From: JAUXLW01 sp964195005
GTDB lineage: Bacteria > Actinomycetota > Acidimicrobiia > Spongiisociales > SHLN01
Assembly (NCBI GenBank): GCA_964195005.1
Contig: CAXMOO010000181.1
Span: 1-5,617 of the forward strand
Reading direction: 5' to 3'
Length of the DNA stretch: 5,617 nucleotides
Part shown: positions 1 to 5,197 of the stretch, piece by piece
How the letters are laid out: each line of letters opens with the position of its first letter
Position numbering within the stretch: position 1 is the first letter of the stretch
Position numbers and translations under genes: made by a program
Notes under the pieces: generated by a model
The model's database searches: none
What the model was told of the DNA's origin: nothing
Seen by the model: only the letters and a program-made list of their open reading frames with translations

Positions 1-758
1 TGACGGGCAAGCGAGTGGCGTTTGTCGACGCCGACATCAGCGAATCCACCGTCGGGCCTCCCACCTGCGTCGGCCTCAAATTCATCGATGATCCGTCCGA
101 CCTCGACAACCTCGAGGCTGCCGACCGGCTTCAGTTCGTCGGATCGATCAAGACCGAGGGTCTCGTCTTGCAACACGTGGTGGCTACCGCCTCTCTTGTG
201 AACCAGGCCCGGGGAGAGGCCGACCTGGTCGTTGTCGACACGACCAGCACGGTATCCGGCGTGATCGGGCAAACCTTGAAGTACCACAAGACCGAGTTGT
301 GCCAACCCGACGCCATTGTTGCGTTCCAACGCGGCGAGGAGATGGGGCCCATTGTGGGCATGCTGCGGCGCTTCTTCTCCATCGAGGTCGAAGAAGCCAG
401 GGTCTCGTCCACCGTCCTCCCCTCATCCCCGGATGAGCGCAGCGGCGAACGGGCCAAGCGCTTCGCCGCCGCGCTGACAACGCCACTCCAACCATGGCGG
501 GTTCGCGACACGGTGTTCGCCCCCACGCTTCCCGCCGGGCTAGATCAGGCGCGGCTGGACGCGATGTTGGTCGGCCTCCAGGATGGGAAGGGTGCGTGCC
601 TTGGCCTCGGCATCCTCGAAGAGAGTGACGGGGTACTGCGGGTTTTAACCAACCATGGCGAAGGCATGCGCGGGCTTCGGCTCGGCTCGGTGAGAATCGA
701 CCGTGACACTTTTGCCGTGACACCGGTGCGTTTGCGCGAGGTGATGTTCGGTATTTGA
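1..758 (+). CDS. Clp1-type P-loop polynucleotide kinase-like protein, 5'-truncated
   Basis: The reading frame is open from the left edge (codons in phase from base 3, reading TGKRVAFVDAD) to TGA at 756-758. The GTG at 15 is therefore internal, and the real start with the Walker A loop lies upstream of the window. The visible part matches what I know of the archaeal/bacterial Clp1/Grc3 family: a VDADISESTVGPP segment where relatives usually have DADIGQ-type sequence, FVGSIKTEG, a Walker B-like VVVDTTSTVSG, and the HKTELCQPD block. The C-terminal domain (GLGILEESDG, then RLGSVRID) also resembles archaeal Clp1-like proteins. Known members phosphorylate 5'-OH ends of RNA or DNA using ATP or GTP; bacterial members are poorly characterised. 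The DADISES variant replaces the usual Gly and Gln by Ser and Glu. It stands alone on the plus strand, convergent with the genes to the right. Family call fairly sure; activity inferred. Confidence 0.75.
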   Translation, partial: TGKRVAFVDADISESTVGPPTCVGLKFIDDPSDLDNLEAADRLQFVGSIKTEGLVLQHVVATASLVNQARGEADLVVVDTTSTVSGVIGQTLKYHKTELCQPDAIVAFQRGEEMGPIVGMLRRFFSIEVEEARVSSTVLPSSPDERSGERAKRFAAALTTPLQPWRVRDTVFAPTLPAGLDQARLDAMLVGLQDGKGACLGLGILEESDGVLRVLTNHGEGMRGLRLGSVRIDRDTFAVTPVRLREVMFGI

Positions 759-806
759 GCCCGGCAACGCTCGCGAAAAAACCCCCAAGAAACTTTTCTA
801 CAACTC

Positions 807-818
807 GTTGTGCACAAC
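807..818. repeat. 12-bp perfect palindrome GTTGTGCACAAC
   Basis: The sequence is its own reverse complement over 12 bases. It contains the TTGTGCACA box-like 9-mer on both strands. An additional ACAAC arm at 800-804 pairs with GTTGT at 807-811, and a related ACAA-G-TTGT half-palindrome lies at 846-854. It could be a double-facing DnaA site or an operator for a dimeric regulator; the sequence alone does not decide. Confidence 0.5.
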
Positions 819-849
819 CCCCTGTGGATTTGTGTGGATATGTGGACAA
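808..849 (-). promoter_or_regulatory. Cluster of DnaA-box-like sequences (possible origin or DnaA-titration site)
   Basis: Read on the minus strand, TTGTCCACA (849-841) equals the DnaA box typical of high-GC actinobacteria. ATATCCACA (841-833) and AAATCCACA (831-823) follow in the same orientation; they keep the ATCCACA core of the general TTATCCACA consensus. TTGTGCACA (808-816) is one mismatch from the actinobacterial box and is readable on either strand. The three ordered boxes start 8 and 10 bp apart. The flank at 772-803 is comparatively A-rich for this genome. Clusters like this occur at oriC and at DnaA-titrating or DnaA-regulated loci. No dnaA, dnaN, rpmH or parAB is visible, so an origin is possible but unproven. 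Confidence 0.5.
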
Positions 850-905
850 GTTGTAATCGGGTACGAGCCTGGCCTCATTTAGCTGCAGTTACGTGCGCCA
901 TATAC

Positions 906-937
906 GGGAAAAACGCCCTTACCAACAGGGTTTTCCC
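906..937. repeat. Hairpin with bulged stem (GGGAAAA / TTTTCCC)
   Basis: GGGAAAA at 906-912 pairs with TTTTCCC at 931-937. CCC at 916-918 pairs with GGG at 928-930, after a 3-nt bulge and around a 9-nt loop. The A-rich 5' arm and T-rich 3' arm make a weak bidirectional terminator conceivable, but the GC part of the stem has only 3 pairs and no T-run follows it, so I do not call a terminator. Confidence 0.45.
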
Positions 938-977
938 ACCTTGCTGCCGGTCGACACCCTAAGTAGGTTCCCTCTCA

Positions 978-1064
978 GTAAGAACCCGAGAAGCCAGGGA
1001 GGCTCCCGGGGCCCGTTTGGGGAAGTGCGGGTCTCGAGGTCACCACGGTTACTCGGGTTCTTAC
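978..1064. repeat. 13-bp perfect inverted repeat enclosing a branched structure
   Basis: GTAAGAACCCGAG at 978-990 is the exact reverse complement of CTCGGGTTCTTAC at 1052-1064. The 61-nt interior can form smaller hairpins: AGCC/GGCT at 992-995 and 1001-1004 (5-nt loop), and CCCG/CGGG at 1012-1015 and 1028-1031. A closing stem over small branches would suit a structured RNA, a cruciform or a mobile-element remnant. It matches no RNA family I can recall. With no promoter or terminator assigned, the strand is undetermined. Confidence 0.6.
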
Positions 1065-1080
1065 GCGTTCAATATCTTCT

Positions 1081-1134
1081 GTCACTTCTCGGCCGATTTG
1101 ATGAGCGCCGGGAAGTCCCGGGCCAAGAAGTGAC
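1081..1134. repeat. 14-bp imperfect inverted repeat with inner hairpin
   Basis: GTCACTTCTCGGCC at 1081-1094 pairs with GGCCAAGAAGTGAC at 1121-1134 with a single mismatch (base 1090 against 1125). Inside, CCGGG at 1108-1112 can pair with CCCGG at 1117-1121 around a 4-nt loop, competing for one base of the outer stem. It lies 16 bases after the preceding inverted repeat, so the two may form one tandem-hairpin element. No T-run follows on either strand, which argues against a simple terminator. Confidence 0.55.
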
Positions 1135-1232
1135 TGCTACCGCCCGACGAGAGGTCCTGGACTGCCTCGGCCGAAGGCCTCGCCCTTCGAAAACCACGTT
1201 TCTCAGATGAAGACTCGGGCAACTCTTTTTCT

Positions 1233-1260
1233 TGCCGACTGCCGACTGCCGACTGCCGAC
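1233..1260. repeat. Heptamer tandem repeat (TGCCGAC)x4
   Basis: There are four perfect, adjacent copies of TGCCGAC (GTCGGCA on the minus strand), beginning just past the 3' end of the YbjN-like gene. Seven-base units can be read in all three frames, so chance open frames run through the array. Similar heptamer arrays are, from memory, found between genes in many bacteria. Copy number is probably variable through slippage. No function can be assigned. Confidence 0.9.
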
Positions 1261-1266
1261 CGCTCA

Positions 1267-1554
1267 TCATTCTTTGCCAAATCCGGCTTTCACCAACGAC
1301 CGAAAACTCAGTTCAACCGCCTCGTAGATCGTGCCCAGAATCTCATCGAGAACCTCTGGCGAGAGCTCGCCGAGCGACACCCTTCCCACCAGAAAGACGT
1401 CATACCAGACCGTCGTGAAGTCGCGGGCCTGCTGGGCCATGCGCACTGCCAGGCGGCCTTCATACTCACCAGCGAAGACCACGTCAGAGGCCTCATCCTC
1501 AACCCAGCCCTGGCTCACGACACGCAATAGCTCCCAGGCCTTCTCACGGGTCAC
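1267..1554 (-). CDS. Short YbjN-like protein (mshA-downstream family)
   Basis: A 95-residue protein starting at GTG (1554-1552). The start overlaps the mshA stop as GTGA, so translation is probably coupled; no separate Shine-Dalgarno is evident. Two stops in a row (TGATGA) end it. The second half, around residues 51-92 (DVFLVGRVSL, LDEILGTIYEAVELSF, LVKAGF), resembles the block I remember from the YbjN-domain protein encoded next to mshA in mycobacteria (Rv0487): D-[IV]-[YF]-LVGR-x-SL, LD-x-[VI]-LG, AV-x3-F, GF. YbjN proteins adopt a type III secretion chaperone-like fold; their molecular role is unclear. At 95 residues this one is much shorter than the roughly 180-residue mycobacterial protein and may contain only the core. 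The genomic position supports the assignment. Last gene of the putative operon. Confidence 0.75.
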   Translation of the reverse strand: MTREKAWELLRVVSQGWVEDEASDVVFAGEYEGRLAVRMAQQARDFTTVWYDVFLVGRVSLGELSPEVLDEILGTIYEAVELSFRSLVKAGFGKE

Positions 1555-2771
1555 GGCCCGGGGGTTCCCGCATAGAGCTCCAGAAGCCGATCAGCAGTGC
1601 CCTCCCAGGAGAAGGCGTCGGCGTGCTTGGCGGCACCTTCCGAGAGTCGGGCGGCCAGTGGCGGGTCCTCCAGGATCCTCGTAGTGGCAGCCGCGTAATC
1701 ACGTGCATCCCATCCATCTACCAGCACACCGCTCCTGTCGTTGGACACGGTGTAGCTGAGGCCGCCCACCCGGGCCGCCACCACCGGCAAACCGCAGGCC
1801 TGCGCCTCTGCCGCAACCAGGCCGAAGGATTCGGAACGGGAGGGGACCAGTAAAACATCACATGCTCGGTAGAAATGGGCTAGTTGTTCGTGCGTCTCGG
1901 GTGGCCGGAATATCACAGCGTCGGCCAGGCCACGATTGCGGGCCAACGCCGTGAGGTGGGCCAATTCCGCTTCGCCGTCATCACCGCTGGGCCCCCCGAT
2001 AACGACCAGCCTGGCGGTTGGGAACTCAGGCCTGATCTCGGCCAGAGTCTCGATGGCAACGTCAACCCCTTTGAGCGGCTGGATGCGACCCACTATGAGC
2101 AAGAGCGGCCCGAATTCGATCTCCAGCGCCTCCCGCGCTTCCACTTTGGGCCCGGGATGAAAGACACCGTGGTCCACGCCGGGCGGGGAAATGCACAGCG
2201 ATTCGGGCTTGGCACCGTAATGCTCAACGAGGTCATCGAACTCGAACCGGGTCGAAGTGACTACGCAGTCGGCAAACCCGATGACCTCCTGTTCGGTGGC
2301 GATGCGCAGCAGACTCTCCGGTGCCTGGCCGGGGCGACGGGTGACGTCCTTGAGCCGTCCGAGTGTGTGAAAAGAATGGGCCAGGGCCGTGTCGAGCTGC
2401 TGCTTGACGATCACTCCAGCCCACCCTGACAGCCAGTAATGGGAGTGCACTACGTCGTAATCCACCCTGTTGGCCCCTGCCCACTTGACAACCCCCAGGG
2501 CGAACTCCTGTACCAACTCCGCCAGCTCGGCGGTAAGGAGGCTTTCCTCAGGTCCGGCGGCAACATGCACCACCCGGTAGCCGGGCGCGACCACTACGTC
2601 CTCGGGCTGGGCGGGATCGATCCGCCTGGTGAAGACGTCAACCTCAATTCCCCGGCCGGCCATGGTTCGCGCCAGCCGATCGATATAGACGTTCATGCCG
2701 CCCGCGTCACCCTGGCCGGGCTGGGCAAGCGGGGTGGTGTGAATAGATAGGAAAGCGACTCGCTGTATCAG
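1551..2771 (-). CDS. mshA: D-inositol-3-phosphate glycosyltransferase (mycothiol biosynthesis)
   Basis: A GT-B fold, GT4-family glycosyltransferase that moves GlcNAc from UDP-GlcNAc to 1D-myo-inositol 3-phosphate in the cytosol, the first committed step of mycothiol synthesis. From a CTG start at 2771 the product is 406 residues. Features are the N-terminal nucleotide/acceptor loop GDAGGMNVY (21-29), HSHYWLSG (109-116), GRIQPLKG (218-225) and the C-terminal EX7E motif (E314, E322, in ESFGLVAAE). The first ATG (2696) would begin inside GDAGGMNVY and remove the first beta strand (RVAFLSIH), so it cannot be the natural start. Between it and 2771 no in-frame ATG, GTG or TTG exists. CTG at 2771 overlaps the upstream stop (CTGA) and has GAGGTG 4 nt before it; ATA at 2768 and ATT at 2744 are less likely. 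Other GT4 transferases share these motifs, but the YbjN-like neighbour favours MshA. Confidence 0.88.
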   Translation of the reverse strand: MIQRVAFLSIHTTPLAQPGQGDAGGMNVYIDRLARTMAGRGIEVDVFTRRIDPAQPEDVVVAPGYRVVHVAAGPEESLLTAELAELVQEFALGVVKWAGANRVDYDVVHSHYWLSGWAGVIVKQQLDTALAHSFHTLGRLKDVTRRPGQAPESLLRIATEQEVIGFADCVVTSTRFEFDDLVEHYGAKPESLCISPPGVDHGVFHPGPKVEAREALEIEFGPLLLIVGRIQPLKGVDVAIETLAEIRPEFPTARLVVIGGPSGDDGEAELAHLTALARNRGLADAVIFRPPETHEQLAHFYRACDVLLVPSRSESFGLVAAEAQACGLPVVAARVGGLSYTVSNDRSGVLVDGWDARDYAAATTRILEDPPLAARLSEGAAKHADAFSWEGTADRLLELYAGTPGP

Positions 2772-3664
2772 GTGACACCTCGCACTGAGAACAGAGGACG
2801 GGCAACAGCTCCGAGCCGCGACTTATAAGTCTCGTCACCCTTGAGGAAGTCAAACAGAGTCCGGCCCCGGGCAATGGCCCCCTCCAGCAGAAGAGTCAGG
2901 GCGACGATCCCTGGTGACGCAGCCGCCCAATCGGGGTGATAAGCAGAGTTGTACAGGTAGTAGCCGGAAACATCCTCGAAACCGAATGCTGCCGCCACCG
3001 CGTCATCGTCGGCCGCGCCCCCAATCAGGTCAACCCGCGCCGCTGGCATCGCCACCAGATCGCGAAAGAAAGCCTCCCGCTCCTTAGTCATGAAACTTCC
3101 CTTCTCCCCGGGCCCCATCCGATGCATCTCGGCAAACACTCCCATCGGGTCTTGTGTTCCCTGCAACAGGCGAGGCTCGCCGAGCGACTCAGTGAACCGC
3201 CGACGTTTGCGGCGCAATTCGTGTCGTTCCTTCTTGGTGAGGCTTTGCCAAAGCACGTCGGCCGAGCCGGGGAGTATGAGGCGATAGGCGGCTTCTTCTT
3301 CCTCGACCGCGGAACCCACCAGGACGGCACCCAACGCCTCCGCGGCCTCACCGGGAAGTGAGTCGAAGTGGTAGGTGGTCTGTCCTGGAAGCTGAGCCAG
3401 ATAGCCGGCAATCGTGGCGGGCGACCCGCTACCCAGTGGACTGTGATAGTCGGTCAGGTCGGGGTCGCCTACGAACGCCACGACACCGTCGGGTCTGTGC
3501 CACAGGGGCACCAGAGCCTCGGCCGCCTCCAGGATCCGAAGCTCGCCGGTCCCGAAGTGGTTCCACCATGTTTCCAGAAAGCCCCGCGAGGGGAAAACGG
3601 AGGTGTGCGATGCGACGGGTGTCAATGCGAACCCATCCGTCGACCAGTTGGAATGAACTCGCAT
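2768..3664 (-). CDS. BioF2/FemAB-like GNAT-fold acyltransferase
   Basis: A 298-residue soluble protein of the Acetyltransf_6 (BioF2-like, CelD-related) GNAT superfamily. The N-terminal half has the FLETWWNHFG segment (29-38). A basic KKERHELRRKRRRF stretch (144-157) is typical of the family's middle. The C-terminal hallmark is YYLYNSAYHPDWAAASPG followed by FDFLKGDETYKSRLG (235-285). Family members transfer acyl or aminoacyl groups in envelope, exopolysaccharide or cofactor pathways; the substrate here is unknown. ATG at 3664 is chosen because the frame's upstream extension overlaps the asparaginase gene and translates to non-conserved sequence. This leaves a 46-nt gap and no strong Shine-Dalgarno. 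Its stop overlaps the mshA start, so the two are probably coupled. It lacks the two-domain length of mycothiol synthase MshD and should not be called that. Confidence 0.78.
   Translation of the reverse strand: MRVHSNWSTDGFALTPVASHTSVFPSRGFLETWWNHFGTGELRILEAAEALVPLWHRPDGVVAFVGDPDLTDYHSPLGSGSPATIAGYLAQLPGQTTYHFDSLPGEAAEALGAVLVGSAVEEEEAAYRLILPGSADVLWQSLTKKERHELRRKRRRFTESLGEPRLLQGTQDPMGVFAEMHRMGPGEKGSFMTKEREAFFRDLVAMPAARVDLIGGAADDDAVAAAFGFEDVSGYYLYNSAYHPDWAAASPGIVALTLLLEGAIARGRTLFDFLKGDETYKSRLGAVARPLFSVRGVT
2776..2781 (-). promoter_or_regulatory. Ribosome binding site supporting the CTG start of mshA
   Basis: GAGGTG on the minus strand, inside the end of the upstream GNAT gene, lies 4 nt before CTG (2771-2769). 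It is a good match to the Shine-Dalgarno core and supports this unusual start. The spacing is slightly short, and reinitiation from the overlapping TGA may also contribute. Confidence 0.5.
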
Positions 3665-3710
3665 TAGCAGGGTGCTCGGCGCTGCCGTTGCATTGCTGAT
3701 CGGCCTGCCA

Positions 3711-4646
3711 CTAGCCAAGGGCCGGCTCGAGGGAGCCCACCGGCCGGCCACCACCGAGAATCGGTGGATGCCCGTGCTCGGCCAGGGCTTCGACCATCAC
3801 CGGCTCGAGGGCCCCGAGACGGTCGAGGGCGGCGATGAGACCAACATAGAGCGGGGCATTGGTTCCGTCCCAGCACTTGCCGGCAAGTCCGAACCGATGG
3901 CTCACCGCCACTCCGGCACATCCCACCGCCCCCACCTTCGCCACGGCTGGAAGCCACGCGGCGATCACTTCCTCTGGTCGGTCCGAGTCTGAAGTGAGAG
4001 CCGGCATCGCTCCCATTGCGTCACGTACCCGCAGGTATCGATCTTCGGACGCCAGCCTGGCGAAAGCCCGGGCCAGCCCCCGCACCGTGCCTCGCAGAGT
4101 GGGGAAGCCGCAACCATCGACCCCGATCGGGGAGACCTCCTCGCCGCCGGCTCCTCTCACCAGCTCTTCAACCAGCTTGTGATAGGGATGATCCGGCTCC
4201 ATGTATGAGTCGAGTGGCCAGCCCTGGACGGAGCACGCCACCAGAACGCCGGCGTGCTTTCCGGAACAATTGTGATATTGGGACTTCGGCTCGACCACGC
4301 CGGACCGGGCCAACCGCAACCGGGCCGAGACAGATGGAGGCCAATCTGGCGGGCACTGAAGCATGGAAACATCGAGGTCGTGGGCGGCAAGCAGATCCTC
4401 AACTATCGCCACGTGAACGGGTTGTCCGCAGTGGCTGGAGGCGGCGAGGGCGGTTTGCTCACGATTGAGATCAGCCCCGGCCTCGAGCAGCACCGTCGCC
4501 TGGAAGGGTTTGATCGCCGAGCGGTAAAAGAACGGCTTATCTATCTCACCAATCTCGAGGAGCAAGTCGCCGGAGAGAGCCACCTCCGCGATAGCACCGT
4601 CGTGATAGCTCTCTGTCAAGCCCGATCGGACCGCTCGGGCGAGCAT
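3711..4646 (-). CDS. L-asparaginase, AnsA-type (class II Asparaginase_II family)
   Basis: A 311-residue protein of the family typified by the Rhizobium etli AnsA-type enzyme, unrelated in fold to E. coli asparaginases. It hydrolyses L-asparagine to aspartate and ammonia. The diagnostic blocks are all present: VRSGLTESYHDG (6-17), YRSAIKPFQA (41-50) containing the SxxK pair S43/K46, SSHCGQPVH (70-78), HNCSGKHAG (125-133) and DGCGFP (177-182). From what is known of the R. etli enzyme, the SxxK serine and lysine and the serine of the SH block act in catalysis. The two cysteines and the lysine, here C127, K130 and C179, bind zinc; all are conserved, so it is probably active. Length is normal or slightly short. 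No signal peptide, so cytosolic. ATG at 4646 lies one base after the upstream stop (TGAAATG), suggesting translational coupling; no clear Shine-Dalgarno. Confidence 0.92.
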   Translation of the reverse strand: MLARAVRSGLTESYHDGAIAEVALSGDLLLEIGEIDKPFFYRSAIKPFQATVLLEAGADLNREQTALAASSHCGQPVHVAIVEDLLAAHDLDVSMLQCPPDWPPSVSARLRLARSGVVEPKSQYHNCSGKHAGVLVACSVQGWPLDSYMEPDHPYHKLVEELVRGAGGEEVSPIGVDGCGFPTLRGTVRGLARAFARLASEDRYLRVRDAMGAMPALTSDSDRPEEVIAAWLPAVAKVGAVGCAGVAVSHRFGLAGKCWDGTNAPLYVGLIAALDRLGALEPVMVEALAEHGHPPILGGGRPVGSLEPALG

Positions 4647-4647
4647 T

Positions 4648-5187
4648 TCAGTCGGTGCGGCCGAGCAACTCGTCGAAGTTGGCGAGGCCCTCCTTGTATC
4701 GGTTGGTTAGCTCGGCCTGGACCAGATTGAACTTCTCCTGGACGGTGTGCCGCTGGGCCGAAATATCGGCTTCGGTCTCGACAAGCGCCAATTGAATCTC
4801 GAGCAGCTCGGACTCTTCGACTAGAGCGATACGAGTGAGGAAGTCTGCCTCGAGGACCTCGTCGATCCGGCGCCGGCGTTGATCCGGTAGATCGGGTATC
4901 GCCACTTTGATGGGCCGGCCGCTCGGCTCATACCCGGAACCGGAATCGGAGAGGATTTCGGGCAGTGCCTCAATCAGGCTGCGCGTCTCCTCGCCCCTCC
5001 GACGTCTCAACTCGAACAACAGGAGATCCATCCGTCCATGCAGCATCCGCCGGTAATAGGACAACTCGTTTTCGACCTGATCGCACAGGCGTCGCCTCTC
5101 ACGCAGCACCTCGAGGCTCAACGACCCGAGATCTGCCACGAAATCCTCGTCCACAATCTGATCGATACGGCGACGGTTATCGGACAT
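4648..5187 (-). CDS. rsiG: RsiG-like c-di-GMP-binding anti-sigma factor, two-motif form
   Basis: A 179-residue, highly charged, helical protein without signal peptide or membrane segment. In Streptomyces, RsiG bound to dimeric c-di-GMP sequesters the sporulation sigma factor WhiG, through the signature E(X)3S(X)2R(X)3Q(X)3D. Here the pattern appears twice: E39, S43, R46, H50, D54 and E139, S143, R146, Q150, N154. Each copy has one substitution (Q to H, D to N). The halves align without gaps at an offset of exactly 100 residues: RRRID at 5-9 and 105-109, DF at 15-16 and 115-116, L28/L128, EL at 59-60 and 159-160. This is a fused duplication, joined by a linker near 76-103. ATG at 5187 has AAGGGAG 3 nt upstream and follows the M23 stop by 8 nt. 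No sigma gene is in the window, so the partner is inferred. Paralogues of unknown function also carry this domain. Confidence 0.8.
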   Translation of the reverse strand: MSDNRRRIDQIVDEDFVADLGSLSLEVLRERRRLCDQVENELSYYRRMLHGRMDLLLFELRRRRGEETRSLIEALPEILSDSGSGYEPSGRPIKVAIPDLPDQRRRRIDEVLEADFLTRIALVEESELLEIQLALVETEADISAQRHTVQEKFNLVQAELTNRYKEGLANFDELLGRTD

Positions 5188-5190
5188 ATG

Positions 5191-5197
5191 CTCCCTT
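5191..5197 (-). promoter_or_regulatory. Ribosome binding site of the RsiG-like gene
   Basis: AAGGGAG on the minus strand, 3 nt before ATG 5187. It begins within the TAA stop of the M23 gene (TAAGGGAG), so the stop and Shine-Dalgarno share bases and ribosomes finishing the peptidase could reinitiate here. Confidence 0.55.

Larger units (their letters stand above)
759..1266. other. 508-base non-coding region between convergent genes
   Basis: This lies between the stop of the Clp1-like gene (plus strand) and the stop of the YbjN-like gene (minus strand). I see no convincing protein gene. The open frames at 893-1210 (plus) and 1082-1270 (minus) have low-complexity, Arg/Pro/Ser-rich translations resembling no family. 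The stretch instead holds, left to right, DnaA-box-like 9-mers (808-849), a hairpin (906-937), a 13-bp inverted repeat (978-1064), a 14-bp imperfect inverted repeat (1081-1134) and a heptamer tandem repeat (1233-1260). A region between two 3' ends normally needs only terminators, so its length and structure are unexpected. No standard GC-hairpin plus T-run terminator was found for either flanking gene. Confidence 0.8.

Noticed and set aside
184..849. Long minus-strand open frame opposite the Clp1-like gene
   Set aside because: It is antisense to a gene with clear family motifs, and its translation is Arg/Pro-rich, as expected for a shadow frame in high-GC DNA.
893..1210. 105-codon open frame on the plus strand in the intergenic region
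   Set aside because: Its translation is Arg/Ser/Pro-rich with no recognisable family pattern, and it runs through both inverted repeats. No convincing Shine-Dalgarno was seen.
940..1210. RNase P RNA, tmRNA, 6S RNA or SRP RNA
   Set aside because: The GGAAGTCCCGGG stretch recalls a piece of the RNase P core, but the other conserved regions are missing. No CCA-ended tRNA-like domain, SRP apical loop or single long 6S-like helix was found.
1233..1260. CRISPR array
   Set aside because: The units are 7 bases long and adjacent without spacers.
759..1266. parS centromere site or rho-independent terminators
   Set aside because: No TGTTTCACGTGAAACA-like site is present. The hairpins lack a following T-run on either strand.
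1082..1270. 62-codon open frame on the minus strand
   Set aside because: It starts inside the repeat array downstream of the YbjN-like gene and owes its openness to the heptamer repeat; no family resemblance.
1884..2429. 181-codon plus-strand open frame opposite mshA
   Set aside because: Antisense shadow of mshA; the mshA frame holds all the conserved glycosyltransferase motifs.
3665..3754. Extended N-terminus for the GNAT gene (start at 3754)
   Set aside because: The extra 30 residues overlap the asparaginase coding end and are low-complexity; the conserved domain begins after ATG 3664.
4254..4730. 158-codon plus-strand open frame opposite the asparaginase and RsiG-like genes
   Set aside because: It spans the junction of two well-supported minus-strand genes and shows no family pattern.
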